Shown here in pieces: positions 8,673-18,759 of a stretch of 64,000 nucleotides of DNA. The stretch spans positions 1,099,311 through 1,163,310 of the forward strand of contig NZ_CP009149.1 in the NCBI RefSeq assembly GCF_000739065.1. Reading direction: 5' to 3'. Position numbers and translations under genes: made by a program. The notes under the pieces are model-generated. The model worked only from the letters and a program-made list of their open reading frames with translations, did no database searches and was not told the DNA's origin. The first letter of the stretch is position 1. Each line of letters starts with the position of its first letter. The DNA is from Methanocaldococcus bathoardescens. GTDB lineage: Archaea; AGJL01; Methanococci; Methanococcales; Methanocaldococcaceae.

Positions 8673-9743
8673 TTATTTTCCATAAGCTTTTAAATAGTTT
8701 TCAAACTTCTTCCAATCCAATTTTGGTTTTAATCCTAAATCCATAATCATATTAACTACTTCTTCCAAATTTCCTGTTTTTGGATTTCCTACTCCTTTTA
8801 CATTTATTGGGTGATTTTTTGGAATAACTGTTGCTACATTACTCGCTCCACCTAACAAAGCAAATTGCACTAACTCTGCACCAATTGTTGGTGTTGGTGA
8901 TGTTATTCTTATATTTGGGAATAACAGCCTTGTTATAGCTATTGTTTTTGCCTGCTCTAAGGCAGAACATTTTGGATGGTTTTCCATCGGTGTTCCTTTA
9001 TAGGGATTGAATCCCATTATAGGAATTTCTCCAACATCCAACTCGTTTTTTAAATAAAATAAATGCTCTACTCTATCCTCATAACTCTCCCCAATACCAA
9101 TTAACAAACCAGAAGATAGCTCAATATCATATTTATTAACTAATTTACAAACCCTTATCCTATCTTCCAACTCTTCCCCTGGCTTAACCTTTTTAAATAA
9201 CTCTTCATTTACAGTTTCTAAATTACAGCAAATTGTATTAATCCCATATTTTTTGAGCTCCTTTACTGATTCTTCTGTTAAATCAGCTCCAGCATTAACT
9301 AAAACCTCCAAGTTTGTATTTTCCTTAACTATTTTTAAAGCTCTTACCACTTCTTTTCCTTGATAACCATGTGCAGAAGAGCAACTAACTCTTTTTATTC
9401 CACTTTCTTCAATTGCTATTGCTGATTTTTTTATTTCCTCGTCATTTAATCTAAATGGTTTATAATATCCCTCTTTTGAAGTTCCAGCGGCAAAGCCACA
9501 ATATAGGCATTTTGGATTAATCTTACAAATATTGGTTATATGTATAGTAGAAGTTATTTCAATCTCTTTCTTAAAAAAGTCCCTAACTTCTGAAGCTAAT
9601 CTAAATAATTCTAAATAATCTCTCCATTTATCTATTTTAAATAGTTTTAACGCTTCATCTTCATCTATAAGTCCATTTTTTATAAATTCTTTATTTCCTT
9701 CTTTTAATTCTTTAAAATTCTCCTCTATTTTTTCAAATATCAT
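8673..9743 (-). CDS. hmdB: Radical SAM protein HmdB/HcgA of [Fe]-hydrogenase cofactor synthesis
   Basis: 356 residues, similar to biotin synthase and ThiH-type enzymes. The cluster motif is C73-x5-C79-x2-C82 (CKINPKCLYC), the unusual spacing reported for HmdB in place of the usual CxxxCxxC. GYYKPFRL, VSCSSAHGY and SGLLIGIGESYEDRVEHLFYL fit the SAM-binding barrel. The family is needed for the guanylylpyridinol iron cofactor of Hmd, probably forming the pyridinol ring. The start is the ATG behind GGTGATGTA; longer in-frame starts would contain that site. It lies 118 bp after hmd in the same direction. Confidence 0.93.
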   Translation of the reverse strand: MIFEKIEENFKELKEGNKEFIKNGLIDEDEALKLFKIDKWRDYLELFRLASEVRDFFKKEIEITSTIHITNICKINPKCLYCGFAAGTSKEGYYKPFRLNDEEIKKSAIAIEESGIKRVSCSSAHGYQGKEVVRALKIVKENTNLEVLVNAGADLTEESVKELKKYGINTICCNLETVNEELFKKVKPGEELEDRIRVCKLVNKYDIELSSGLLIGIGESYEDRVEHLFYLKNELDVGEIPIMGFNPYKGTPMENHPKCSALEQAKTIAITRLLFPNIRITSPTPTIGAELVQFALLGGASNVATVIPKNHPINVKGVGNPKTGNLEEVVNMIMDLGLKPKLDWKKFENYLKAYGK

Positions 9744-9861
9744 TACATCACCAATCATCATGATTAAAAAGTATCTTACAATTAAAAAAGATTAAAAAGT
9801 TTTCGATTTTTCTATAAATTAAACTAAAAATAAAAAATAAAAAAGTAATTTAAAAAGATAT

Positions 9862-10893
9862 TTATTCTTTTTTGTGTTTCTCTAATACCTTCAATGCTGT
9901 TGGTAAGATATCTGCTAATGGACCGAAGCACATACTGTCTGCTGTTCCTAATAATGCAGCTGGGTCTAATGCTTCTTCCATGTTAGCAATTCCTTTCTCT
10001 TTCATTAAGTTGTGTATTTGTGTTAAAGCTTCATCAGCCATCATTTGAGCGAAGTCAGCAGGTGCTCCTAAGATTTTTGTAACTGCATCTCTGTAAGCTA
10101 ATAAACCAGCATAGACAGTTGCTGTAACTGCTGAACACATGTCACAAACTGGACCAATTAAGTTAGCAGGCATCTTAAATGCATTTCCTCTTGCAATCTT
10201 AGCGATTTCATATAATTTGTTAACTGCTTCTTCACTTGCATAACCTTCAGCAATGTAAACTTGTCCTTTCATCTCTGGAACACATCCTGGGTGGTATGAG
10301 GTTATGTTTAAGTCATCTCTTCCTAAATCTTTGAAGATTTTTGCGAATTTTGTTGTTGGAATTGTACATGCGTGGGTTACAATAGCTCCTTCTGGAATTG
10401 CATCTGCAAATTTCTTAATAATGTCTGGCTGTTTGTTTCCTTTTGGTAACCATGTTAAAATAATATCTGCATCTGCAACTGCCTCTTTATCATCTGATGT
10501 AACTTTTAAACCAACATCTTCTGGGTGGACAAAGTGTATACATGCTTTTGGTGGTTTTGGTAACTCTTTTGCTTTTGCCTTAACAACTTCTCTAATTTTT
10601 GGCATTATACTTTCTGGATTTCCATTTAAATGAGCTTCCATAACTTCTTTTGGGTCAAATTCATCAATAACAACTAATCCTGGCTCTTCAGCAAAACATG
10701 GGTCTGAAACAATAACTTCTTTAACATCAGGAACTAAGTGTAAAAGCTCAGCTCCCATTGTGATTGTTGAGTGTGTTAAAGCAATTTCTGGTTTTCCGAC
10801 TTCATTAGCAACTTGTGATGCTCTCATGAAGTTTGTAATCCCTGCAGCTGCGTGTGTTCTGTAACATCCAGCCCCTAAGATTGCTATTTTCAC
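9862..10893 (-). CDS. hmd: H2-forming methylene-H4MPT dehydrogenase ([Fe]-hydrogenase)
   Basis: 343 residues. The enzyme reversibly reduces methenyl-tetrahydromethanopterin with H2 in CO2 methanogenesis, using the iron-guanylylpyridinol cofactor. Seen: a Rossmann start MKIAILGAGC, H14 in CYRTH (the catalytic-base histidine of the family), and C176 in VTHACTIP, the cysteine that binds iron. The start codon is GTG with GGTGATA just upstream. It is followed by hmdB, an unknown gene and hmdC. Under nickel limitation methanogens typically raise Hmd, but no operator could be assigned here. Confidence 0.97.
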   Translation of the reverse strand: MKIAILGAGCYRTHAAAGITNFMRASQVANEVGKPEIALTHSTITMGAELLHLVPDVKEVIVSDPCFAEEPGLVVIDEFDPKEVMEAHLNGNPESIMPKIREVVKAKAKELPKPPKACIHFVHPEDVGLKVTSDDKEAVADADIILTWLPKGNKQPDIIKKFADAIPEGAIVTHACTIPTTKFAKIFKDLGRDDLNITSYHPGCVPEMKGQVYIAEGYASEEAVNKLYEIAKIARGNAFKMPANLIGPVCDMCSAVTATVYAGLLAYRDAVTKILGAPADFAQMMADEALTQIHNLMKEKGIANMEEALDPAALLGTADSMCFGPLADILPTALKVLEKHKKE

Positions 10894-10954
10894 ACTATCA
10901 CCTTTTTGTTAAATGTTTCAAATAATTCCGATAATATTATTGTTATATTTGGTA

Positions 10955-10975
10955 ATATATAAAATTATCTATTTG
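10955..10975 (-). promoter_or_regulatory. Likely hmd promoter (TATA box)
   Basis: On the minus strand TTTATATATT preceded by an A-rich segment lies about 70 bp upstream of the hmd GTG. Spacing and composition fit an archaeal BRE/TATA element with a short leader. Confidence 0.45.
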
Positions 10976-11058
10976 GTTCTAAGTAGTAAATAGCCATAAA
11001 TAAGTATTATCTATGATACTACATTTTCTAATAGCCAATATAAAAAATTAAATATGGT

Positions 11059-11628
11059 CTAAAAGAAATCTAAAATAGCAATACATCTGATAGGCGAGGC
11101 ATCAATATCAAATATCTTTAACGGCAATCCTAAAAAATAGAAGCTTTTTCCAACTAAATTTTTCAAATTTTCATTTAGATTTTCAATAATTAAAATATTT
11201 TTTGATAATAGCTTTTTATGCTCCTCAAATCCACCAATTGTGCATGCATCTATGCCAATACATTTTATGTTGCTTTTAATAATATCATCTAAAAATGGTA
11301 TTTCTGGAATTTCCTCAAAATATTCCTTTCTCTTCCAATATTTAGAAAATCCTGTATAAATTAGTAATATATCACAAACAGGCAATTTATTCATCTCAAA
11401 ATCATTCAAAGATATACAATATCCTTTTCCCTCAATTATCCCACCTTTAAACGGAATTTTATTTTCCAATCCTACATGTTTTGGATAATCTATGTGTGTG
11501 CATAGATGAGAGCCCATAACAATTTCTGATACTATAAATCCATCTATCTCTTTTTCAGTGATTTTTAGCTCTGGGTCTCCGGGATAGGGAAAGTTAATTA
11601 GAGTTTGAGTTAAATCTAAGATTTTCAT
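11059..11628 (-). CDS. Cyclase-family (kynurenine formamidase-like) metal hydrolase
   Basis: 189 residues, slightly short for the family. DLTQTLINFPYPGDPELKI at the start and GSHLCTHIDYPKHV near residue 65 match the HxGTHxDxPxH metal-binding motif, with Leu-Cys where Gly is usual. IGIDACTIGGFEEHKKLL is the second conserved part (usually D-x-x-S). The family includes formamidases and isatin hydrolases; the substrate here cannot be read. AAGTGA precedes the ATG. It stands alone between hmd and the gar1-tfb pair. Confidence 0.78.
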   Translation of the reverse strand: MKILDLTQTLINFPYPGDPELKITEKEIDGFIVSEIVMGSHLCTHIDYPKHVGLENKIPFKGGIIEGKGYCISLNDFEMNKLPVCDILLIYTGFSKYWKRKEYFEEIPEIPFLDDIIKSNIKCIGIDACTIGGFEEHKKLLSKNILIIENLNENLKNLVGKSFYFLGLPLKIFDIDASPIRCIAILDFF

Positions 11629-11639
11629 GTTTTCACTTT

Positions 11640-11764
11640 AGTTTTTATATATTTAAATGTATTTTCATTAAGTATATATACCTCTTCAAAACACATATAT
11701 ATAAAGTTTTCGAAAATTATATATACCAGTTTTCAATAAAAATAAATCAGCATATATAGAGGGA
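11640..11764. promoter_or_regulatory. Divergent promoter, cyclase / gar1-tfb
   Basis: The 141-bp gap contains several TATA-like stretches (GTATATATACC near 11673, ATATATAAAG near 11696, TTATATATACC near 11718) and GTTTTCGAAAATT at about 11707. The gar1 side ends in GAGGGAG, a strong ribosome binding site before a TTG start. Confidence 0.45.
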
Positions 11765-11769
11765 GCAAT

Positions 11770-12015
11770 TTGAAAATAGAAATACTTCACAAAACGCCAA
11801 AGGGTTTCTTGATAGGTAGAGGAAAGAGAGAGATAAAGATTGGTTCAGTTGTTATTTTTAAAAATAAGAAAATTGGCAAGGTAGTTGATATTTTTGGACC
11901 TGTAGCTAAACCGTATATAAAAATACTCCCTATTAACAAAGACATAGACGTTTCTGGGATTGCATATATTAAAAACGATAAATCCAAATATAAAAATTCT
12001 AAGAAGAAAAATTAA
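11770..12015 (+). CDS. gar1: H/ACA RNA-protein component Gar1
   Basis: 81 residues, typical of archaeal Gar1, which binds Cbf5 in H/ACA particles that make pseudouridine in rRNA. The six-stranded barrel core is visible: GSVVIFKNKKIGKVVDIFGP followed by VAKPYIKI, with the conserved D-I-F-G-P-V-x-x-P-Y. A lysine-rich tail follows. The start is TTG at 11770 with GAGGGAG five bases upstream. It is 18 bp ahead of tfb, the widespread archaeal gar1-tfb pairing. Confidence 0.9.
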   Translation: MKIEILHKTPKGFLIGRGKREIKIGSVVIFKNKKIGKVVDIFGPVAKPYIKILPINKDIDVSGIAYIKNDKSKYKNSKKKN

Positions 12016-12033
12016 ACTTTAATGGTGTAGCCT

Positions 12034-14478
12034 ATGGAAGCTCTCAAAACTAAAGAAGAGAAAAACACAAAAGAAAAGAAAATTATAACAAAAGCTGAAA
12101 AATCTGAAAAAAAAGAAGGAAATATTGGAGAAGAAGAAATTATTTGTCCAATTTGTGGTAGCAAAGAAGTTGTTAAAGATTATGAAAGGGCTGAAATCGT
12201 CTGTGCTAAATGTGGATGTGTTATTAAAGAAAAATTATTCGATATTGGGCCAGAGTGGAGAGCATTTGACCATGAACAAAAGATTAAGAGATGTAGAGTT
12301 GGAGCTCCAATGACTTATAGTGTTGATTACAGTGAGCCAATAATAATTAGAGAGAATGGAGAAATAAAAGTTATTAAGATTGGAGAACTTATAGATAGAA
12401 TTATTGAAAATGCAGAGAATGTCAGAAGAGAAGGTATCTTAGAAATAGCTAAATGTGAGAGTATTGAAGTTATTGCCTTCGACAGCAATTACAAATTTAA
12501 ATTTATGCCGGTTTCAGAGGTTTCAAGACATCCAGTAAGTGAAATGTTCGAAATAGTTGTTGAAGGAAATAAAAAGGTTAGAGTTACTGGAAGCCATAGC
12601 GTCTTTACCATAAAAGATAATGAAGTTGTTCCAATAAGGGTTGATGAGCTAAAAGTTGGAGATATATTAGTTTTAGCAAAAGAGTTGCCATATATTGAAG
12701 AAGATATTGAAATTAACCTAATCGATATTGTAAAAGATTTAGAAAATGTTTATATCCAGTTTGACTATCCTTATAAGAATAAAGATTGGAGGAGAAGAAA
12801 ATCTGCTCCATTGAAATATGTCTTAGAAAATAACATTCCAATTCCAGACAACGCCACAATTAGATGTAGAAGTGGCAAATCCCTCCCAGTAAAAATAAAA
12901 GTAGATGAAAAATTTGCCAAGATATTGGGATATTTCATTGCAGAAGGACATTATGATGATAAAAAAATTGTATTTTCCTTTGGTTCTCATGAAAAAGAAT
13001 ACATAAATGAGGTTGTTGGTTACTTCAAATCCTTAAACTTAAATCCAATTGTTTATGAGAAGCGTTCAAGTGTCCAAATTGAGATAAACAGCAAAATATT
13101 AGTTGAGTTATTCAAAAAGTTAAATATAAGAAGTGGAGCAAAGAACAAGAGAGTGCCATCAATTGTATTCAAATTCCCAGCAAAGTTAAAGAAAGCATTT
13201 TTAATTGGATACTTCAATGGAGATGGTAACTTATACATAAATAAAAAGTATTCAACAGTTCAGTTAAAGGCGGTTTCTGCATCAAAAGAACTTATTGAAG
13301 ATTTATCCTTCTTACTATTGCAGTTAGGAATTAATGCAAACTATGGAGAAGAGTTTATTAAAGGACATGTAATTGAAAAAACTGGGCAGTATGTTAAAGA
13401 TAGCCATTCCTATATATTAACAATAACAAATCCTGAAGATATAGAAAAATTGGGATACATAAGCAATTATCAGAAAGAAAACAAAAAACCACCAATTTCT
13501 GAGTTAATCCCAGCCCCTTATGAGTATAGAAAAGAATGGAAATGTAGAGATAGGGATAAAATTGGAAGAGACCTTGCATTAAAAATTGCTAAAAAATACA
13601 ACGATAGAAAACTCGAAAAACTTATCAACTCTGACTTCATATTCCTAAAAATTAAAGAAATTAACAAGATAAAACCAACTAACGGATATGCTTATGATTT
13701 AACAGTGCCTAATGCTGAAAACTTCGTTGCTGGATTTGGAGGATTTGTATTGCATAACACTATCCATGATAAGGGGTTATCAACAGTTATTGATTGGAGA
13801 AATAAAGATAGTTATGGAAAAGATTTATCTGCAAATAAAAGAGCTCAACTTTACAGATTAAGAAAATGGCAGAGGAGAATTAGAGTTAGTGACGCTGCAG
13901 AAAGAAACTTAGCATTTGCTTTATCGGAATTAGATAGAATTACATCAAAACTCGGATTACCAAGACACGTTAGGGAAAATGCAGCTATAATTTACAGAGG
14001 GGCTGTTGAGAAAGGATTAATAAGAGGTAGAAGTATTGAGGGAGTTGTTGCAGCTGCTATTTATGCTGCTTGTAGAAGATGTAGAGTGCCAAGAACTTTA
14101 GATGAAATTGCTGAGGCTTCAAGAGTGGATAGAAAAGAAATTGGAAGAACTTATAGATTTTTAGCAAGAGAATTAGGTATAAAATTAACTCCAACAAATC
14201 CTATCGATTATGTGCCAAGATTTGCATCTGAACTTGGATTACCTGGAGAAGTTGAGTCTAAAGCTATACAGATATTACAACAAGCTGCTGAAAAAGGATT
14301 AACAAGTGGTAGAGGACCTACAGGGGTTGCTGCTGCAGCAATATATATAGCAAGTGTCCTTCTTGGCTGTAGAAGAACTCAGAGAGAAGTTGCTGAAGTT
14401 GCAGGAGTAACAGAAGTAACAATAAGAAACAGATACAAGGAGCTAACAGAACACTTGGATATTGATGTAACTTTGTAA
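12034..14478 (+). CDS. tfb: Transcription initiation factor TFB with an intein
   Basis: 814 residues as encoded: 334 of TFB and a 480-residue intein. TFB bridges TBP, promoter BRE and RNA polymerase. The zinc ribbon is C38/C41/C57/C60 (CPICG...CAKCGC), then the B-finger; the reading frame is interrupted after RVGAPMTY and resumes at [17 protein letters not shown], followed by two cyclin-like repeats ([13 protein letters not shown] and [16 protein letters not shown]). A lysine/glutamate-rich N-terminal extension of ~30 residues precedes the ribbon. It follows gar1 closely. The mature protein has normal length and no lesion, so splicing is presumably efficient. Confidence 0.97.
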   Translation: MEALKTKEEKNTKEKKIITKAEKSEKKEGNIGEEEIICPICGSKEVVKDYERAEIVCAKCGCVIKEKLFDIGPEWRAFDHEQKIKRCRVGAPMTYSVDYSEPIIIRENGEIKVIKIGELIDRIIENAENVRREGILEIAKCESIEVIAFDSNYKFKFMPVSEVSRHPVSEMFEIVVEGNKKVRVTGSHSVFTIKDNEVVPIRVDELKVGDILVLAKELPYIEEDIEINLIDIVKDLENVYIQFDYPYKNKDWRRRKSAPLKYVLENNIPIPDNATIRCRSGKSLPVKIKVDEKFAKILGYFIAEGHYDDKKIVFSFGSHEKEYINEVVGYFKSLNLNPIVYEKRSSVQIEINSKILVELFKKLNIRSGAKNKRVPSIVFKFPAKLKKAFLIGYFNGDGNLYINKKYSTVQLKAVSASKELIEDLSFLLLQLGINANYGEEFIKGHVIEKTGQYVKDSHSYILTITNPEDIEKLGYISNYQKENKKPPISELIPAPYEYRKEWKCRDRDKIGRDLALKIAKKYNDRKLEKLINSDFIFLKIKEINKIKPTNGYAYDLTVPNAENFVAGFGGFVLHNTIHDKGLSTVIDWRNKDSYGKDLSANKRAQLYRLRKWQRRIRVSDAAERNLAFALSELDRITSKLGLPRHVRENAAIIYRGAVEKGLIRGRSIEGVVAAAIYAACRRCRVPRTLDEIAEASRVDRKEIGRTYRFLARELGIKLTPTNPIDYVPRFASELGLPGEVESKAIQILQQAAEKGLTSGRGPTGVAAAAIYIASVLLGCRRTQREVAEVAGVTEVTIRNRYKELTEHLDIDVTL
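12319..13758 (+). other. Intein in TFB (480 aa) with LAGLIDADG endonuclease
   Basis: The insert starts with Ser ([20 protein letters not shown], block A), has block [10 protein letters not shown], and ends [12 protein letters not shown] with Thr as first residue of the C-extein. The His-Asn pair and Ser1/Thr+1 are what splicing needs. The centre carries two LAGLIDADG-type motifs: [11 protein letters not shown] and [11 protein letters not shown], so a homing endonuclease domain is present; the first has Glu where Asp is common. The length is about 145 residues above the M. jannaschii TFB intein as I remember it. Confidence 0.93.
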
Positions 14479-14555
14479 GTTAAAAATATAGAGAAGAAAT
14501 TATTTAAAAATTTTTGAACTAAATAAGATTTATCATTTTTTAAGGTGATAATATA

Positions 14556-16745
14556 GTGGGATTGTTTGATAAAATTCAAAAAAAGACTGAAAAAAGCCTT
14601 AGAGAATCTACAACAGCAAGCTCTAAAAAAGATGATATTCTAACCCCAACAATAAAAAACGACATTACATTAAAAAAAGAGAATTTTGGAGTTAATGGGA
14701 TATTAGACTCTTATACTGTTACTATTGATGAAATAAGTGTTGATATTGTAATAAAAAAAGAAGGAGGTTTTATATATTATCTAATTCCTGAAATTGAAAA
14801 AATTAACACTGCTTTATCAAAGCTCTCAAAAGATAACATAAACTTAATAAAAATGCAGATTGGAGATTTAGGATTGATAGAATACAGCCAAATAAAAAAT
14901 TACTTATCAGATTTCTCTACAAAATATAATCTAAACATTCCATATATCGATTCATTAGCAAAATATTTCTACCTAATATCGGGTAGGTTAGGTTTATTAG
15001 AAATTCCAATAAATGACGATAGATTAGAAGAAATAATGGTTAATGGTTACAATCTTCCAGTTTTTGTATTTCACAGGAAACATCAGATGTGTGAAACAAA
15101 TATAGTATTAGATAGAAATGAAGTAGATAGGATTATTGAAAGTATTGCAAATTTGGTTAATAGGCCAATAGATTCAAGATTTCCAATGCTCGATGCATTT
15201 TTACCAGATGGAAGTAGGGTTAATGCTACAACAGCAGATATTACAATGAATGGAGCTACACTAACTATAAGAAAGTTCTCAAAAAATCCATTAACTGTTA
15301 TAGATTTAATAAACTTTGGAACTTTAGATATAGATACTGCAGCTTTTTTATGGCAGGCAGTTGAGGGCTATTTTGGAGCAAAACCAGCTAATACATTAAT
15401 AGTCGGTGGGACAGGTTCTGGAAAAACCACTCTACTAAATGTTTTATCTCTATTTTCAATGTATAATGAAAGAATTATTACCATAGAAGACACTCCAGAA
15501 TTGCAAATTCCTCATAAACACGTTATAAAAATGGTTACAAGACCTGCAAGACCTGGAATGCCTGAATATGAAATTACCATGGATGATTTAATTAAAAATG
15601 CTCTAAGAATGAGGCCAGATAGAATATTTGTCGGAGAAGTTAGAGGGGAAGAAGCTCATTCACTGCTTGTTGCTATGAATACGGGGCATGATGGGGCTTT
15701 GGCTTATGATGAACCTATTTATCTATCAGATGGAAATGTTGTTAAAATTGGGGACTTTGTTGATAAGTTTTTCAATAATAGAAAAGGTAAAAAAGAAAGG
15801 AATGGATTCGAATGGATAAATATTGAAGATGAAAATATCTTTATTAAAAGTTTTAATAAATCAACATTAAAAATTGAAGATAAAAGAATAACAAGGGTCT
15901 GGAGGAAAAGATACAGAGGAAAGCTATTAAAAATAAAAACTAAGAGCGGAAAAGAAATAACATTAACTCATGACCATCCAATATACAAGATGAACAACAA
16001 AATATTTGAGATTAATGCAGAAATGGCTAAAGTTGGAGATTATATTGCACTTCCAAGAGAATTAAAAATTAATGGGAAAGAAAATATAGAAAATCCATCA
16101 TCAAAAAACGAATTATACAAAATTAATACTCTAAACTCTAACGAATTAAAAATTTTAGCAAATTCAGATATATATTGGGATGAGATAGTTGATATTCAAG
16201 AAATTTATTATGATGGATACATTTATGACTTAACAGTTGAAGATAACCACACCTATATTGCTGGAAAATATGGAGGAATTATTGTTTCAAACTGCTCAGG
16301 GACATTACATGCCAATAGTGCTGACGAAGCTATTTTAAGATTAACAAGCCCACCAATGAATGTTCCAAAGATTATGCTAACAGCGTTAGATTTTATTATA
16401 AACCAGCAGAGAATTAGAAGAGCTGGAAAAACTGTAAGAAGAATTTTGGGAATTGTAGAGATTGTTAAAGGTGGTGGAGAAGGTCATAAAATTGCCAAAA
16501 CTACACTTTATGAATACAATGGTCTAAAAGACCGTTTAGAAAGAAAAGGAATATGTATGTGGGAAGAGGAAGTTTGTGAAATTGCTGGAATTTCAAGAGA
16601 GGAATTATTAAGAGATAGAGAAAATAGAAAAAGAGTTATAAGCTATCTATATAAAAATAATATTAGGCAGTTAGAAGACGTTGCTAAATATATAATGAAC
16701 TATCAGACAGACCCGGAAAAACTCTTAAAATCAATATCAATTTAA
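14556..16745 (+). CDS. klbA: KlbA, type II/IV secretion-family ATPase with an intein
   Basis: 729 residues as encoded; 530 after removal of a 199-residue intein. It is a GspE/PilB/TadA-type hexameric ATPase powering assembly of archaeal type IV pilus-like fibres. Seen: LIVGGTGSGKTTLL (Walker A, residue ~283), IITIEDTPELQIPH (Asp box), DRIFVGEVRGEEAH (Walker B), then the intein inserted right after NTGHDG, with the C-extein resuming CSGTLHANSADEA (His box). The start is GTG with AAGGTGAT upstream. Two TadC-like membrane genes follow, completing a motor-platform set. No prepilin gene lies nearby. Confidence 0.93.
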   Translation: MGLFDKIQKKTEKSLRESTTASSKKDDILTPTIKNDITLKKENFGVNGILDSYTVTIDEISVDIVIKKEGGFIYYLIPEIEKINTALSKLSKDNINLIKMQIGDLGLIEYSQIKNYLSDFSTKYNLNIPYIDSLAKYFYLISGRLGLLEIPINDDRLEEIMVNGYNLPVFVFHRKHQMCETNIVLDRNEVDRIIESIANLVNRPIDSRFPMLDAFLPDGSRVNATTADITMNGATLTIRKFSKNPLTVIDLINFGTLDIDTAAFLWQAVEGYFGAKPANTLIVGGTGSGKTTLLNVLSLFSMYNERIITIEDTPELQIPHKHVIKMVTRPARPGMPEYEITMDDLIKNALRMRPDRIFVGEVRGEEAHSLLVAMNTGHDGALAYDEPIYLSDGNVVKIGDFVDKFFNNRKGKKERNGFEWINIEDENIFIKSFNKSTLKIEDKRITRVWRKRYRGKLLKIKTKSGKEITLTHDHPIYKMNNKIFEINAEMAKVGDYIALPRELKINGKENIENPSSKNELYKINTLNSNELKILANSDIYWDEIVDIQEIYYDGYIYDLTVEDNHTYIAGKYGGIIVSNCSGTLHANSADEAILRLTSPPMNVPKIMLTALDFIINQQRIRRAGKTVRRILGIVEIVKGGGEGHKIAKTTLYEYNGLKDRLERKGICMWEEEVCEIAGISREELLRDRENRKRVISYLYKNNIRQLEDVAKYIMNYQTDPEKLLKSISI
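15696..16292 (+). other. Mini-intein in KlbA (199 aa, Ala1 type)
   Basis: The insert begins with Ala (ALAYDEPIYLSDGNVV) rather than Cys or Ser and ends YGGIIVSN before extein Cys. It has block B TLTHDHPIY, block F YIYDLTVEDNHTYIAGK and a C-terminal Ser-Asn instead of His-Asn. These are features of the KlbA class of inteins, which skip the first acyl shift: Cys+1 attacks the N-terminal junction directly. No LAGLIDADG motif is present, so it cannot home by itself. Confidence 0.92.
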
Positions 16746-16783
16746 TCAATTTAATTTAATACTATATTATTTTGGGGATTTGA

Positions 16784-17815
16784 ATGGATGAAAATTTGAA
16801 AGAGAAAATTAAAAGAATTAAAATAAAGATTGATATACTTTTATATAAATGGGGTCTTAAGGCATTAGATGCCAAACTAATGTCTGAAATGAAAAAAATG
16901 GGTGAAGAGTTAGGAATGAAAATTTCTGAGTTCTATGGCATATATATTGAACCTGAAGACATGTTAACTCTTGAAAAGTACAAAAAATATGAATTTTTGT
17001 TATATGAGGAGGAATTTATTAAAAAACCTGCAGAATCTCTATCAAATATTTTCAAAAACGTGAAAATTCTATCAAGAAACCAACTCAAATATATAGGATT
17101 TGAAAATGAAATAGAATATTTTAAAAAAGTAATTATTTATATGGCACTTGTTTTCATTGTTTTGTTATTTATGGGAATTTTAGATGAAAATATTATTGGT
17201 GGATTAATAAATGGAATCATTGGCTCAATTATTGTGTTAATATTGTCAATATTTTATCCAAAACTTAGGTTGATATTGTTTAGAGGAGAAATAAAGTTGC
17301 AGGTGCTATTTGCTCTACTGTATATGATATCCATACTTAGGGCAGGAGCTTCCCTTCCTGAAGTTCTTGAAAGGATATCCAAAAGTAATGAATACGGTAT
17401 TGTAGCGTTTGAAACAAGAACCATAATTAAAGATAATATTTCTGGTTATAGTTTGGCTGAAGCGCTTGAAAGAGCTAAACTAAGAACTGAAATACCACTA
17501 CTAAAAAAGTTATATGACCAAATGATTATAGGATATAATAAAGGTAATCTACCATTACTATTAGAAAAACTATATGAAGATATCGTTAGAGAATCTATGG
17601 TCAAATTAGATTCGTCTAAATTTATGATACAAAACTTAGGAAACTTGGTGTTCGGTGTAGGATTAATTCTTCCATTTAGTGGGATGATTTTATCAACCAT
17701 GATAGCAAATCAAGGATTTACTGGGATATTAAATACATTAGACCTTCTATTAACAAAAATTGGTCCATTATTAACATTAATATTTGGAATCTTTGTTAAA
17801 TTAAAGGTCGAATAA
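16784..17815 (+). CDS. TadC/GspF-like pilus platform protein 1
   Basis: 343 residues. A soluble N-terminal part of ~115 residues is followed by hydrophobic pairs near residues 118-158 and 275-340, with a cytoplasmic helical bundle between (RAGASLPEVLERI, GYSLAEALERA). That is the archaeal FlaJ/TadC membrane platform pattern; the partner ATPase is KlbA just upstream. The ATG follows GGGGATTTGA. Corresponds in context to EpdJ/EpdK-type proteins of methanococcal pili; which of the two is not decided. Confidence 0.82.
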   Translation: MDENLKEKIKRIKIKIDILLYKWGLKALDAKLMSEMKKMGEELGMKISEFYGIYIEPEDMLTLEKYKKYEFLLYEEEFIKKPAESLSNIFKNVKILSRNQLKYIGFENEIEYFKKVIIYMALVFIVLLFMGILDENIIGGLINGIIGSIIVLILSIFYPKLRLILFRGEIKLQVLFALLYMISILRAGASLPEVLERISKSNEYGIVAFETRTIIKDNISGYSLAEALERAKLRTEIPLLKKLYDQMIIGYNKGNLPLLLEKLYEDIVRESMVKLDSSKFMIQNLGNLVFGVGLILPFSGMILSTMIANQGFTGILNTLDLLLTKIGPLLTLIFGIFVKLKVE

Positions 17816-17825
17816 AGTGATACCT

Positions 17826-18725
17826 ATGAAAAAATATCTCGAACTCATATATTATCATACCATTAAGAAAAATACTATAATTTTAAAAAAACTTGGAAGA
17901 AATATTGATGATAAAAAATTCATATTGTTTCTAATATTTATAAGTGTATTATCCGTTATAATTGGATATTATTTGAATTTAACTCTAAAGGGAATTATAA
18001 TTTTAACCACTATATATATTGGAGCAGCAATATCTCTACCTTCAATACTCTACGAAAACAAAATAGAAAAACTTGAAAATAATATTCCACAAGCCCTCTA
18101 TATTATGATATTAACTCTTGAATCTGGAAGGTCTATAAATGAGGCGTTAGATGAGGTTGTAAAAAGCAATATAAAAGAAGTCAGCAATATTTTTAGGAAA
18201 GTTCTCTATTTAATGGAAAAACAAAAAATAAGTTTTGAAGAATCTATGACAGTTGTATCTAATTTATATGATTCTAAAGTTTTAAGGATGTTAACAAGAA
18301 TTATGATTGAGAATAGAAAATATGGAGGAGATTTAGCAGATTCCTTAAAAATTTTAGCTAAGACTCTTGAAGATTTTAAACTGTATAAAAGGCAGTTATT
18401 GAGTGTTACAGCTGGAGGTTTGGCAGTTGGTTTTATTATATTATGTGGTGTCATCCCAGCTGTCGCTGGATTGTTGGGAGCTTATCTAATAACCATATCA
18501 AATATGCTAAGTGGAATGACCCCACTACCTCCAGTTAAACCAGAAGACATATCAAGAGGTTTAGAGATTATACAAACAGGGACAGCAATCATAGGGGCTC
18601 TATTTGCAATTCCAATATTTGGACTAAAAATTGGAAGGATGTTCTTAATCTCAGCTATAACTATGACTATTGGTATTTTAGCGTATTACTCAATTCTAAA
18701 AATCGCTCCTGGATTCTTTACTTAA
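17826..18725 (+). CDS. TadC/GspF-like pilus platform protein 2
   Basis: About 299 residues. Two membrane segments near residues 33-72 and three near the C-terminus flank a T2SSF-like bundle (LTLESGRSINEALDEVV, QKISFEESM, MIENRKYGGDLADSL). It is the second half of the platform pair with the preceding gene, only ~10 bp apart. An in-frame GTG at 17817 lies inside the AAAGTGAT ribosome binding site, so the ATG at 17826 is preferred. Both membrane genes and klbA form one operon. Confidence 0.82.
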   Translation: MKKYLELIYYHTIKKNTIILKKLGRNIDDKKFILFLIFISVLSVIIGYYLNLTLKGIIILTTIYIGAAISLPSILYENKIEKLENNIPQALYIMILTLESGRSINEALDEVVKSNIKEVSNIFRKVLYLMEKQKISFEESMTVVSNLYDSKVLRMLTRIMIENRKYGGDLADSLKILAKTLEDFKLYKRQLLSVTAGGLAVGFIILCGVIPAVAGLLGAYLITISNMLSGMTPLPPVKPEDISRGLEIIQTGTAIIGALFAIPIFGLKIGRMFLISAITMTIGILAYYSILKIAPGFFT

Positions 18726-18759
18726 CTTAAAAATTTAATAAGATATTGTTATTTTAAAT

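Noticed and set aside
14556..16745. DNA-transfer (plasmid KlbA/TraG-like) ATPase
   Set aside because: The Asp-box and His-box motifs and the two adjacent TadC-like genes fit a pilus assembly ATPase.
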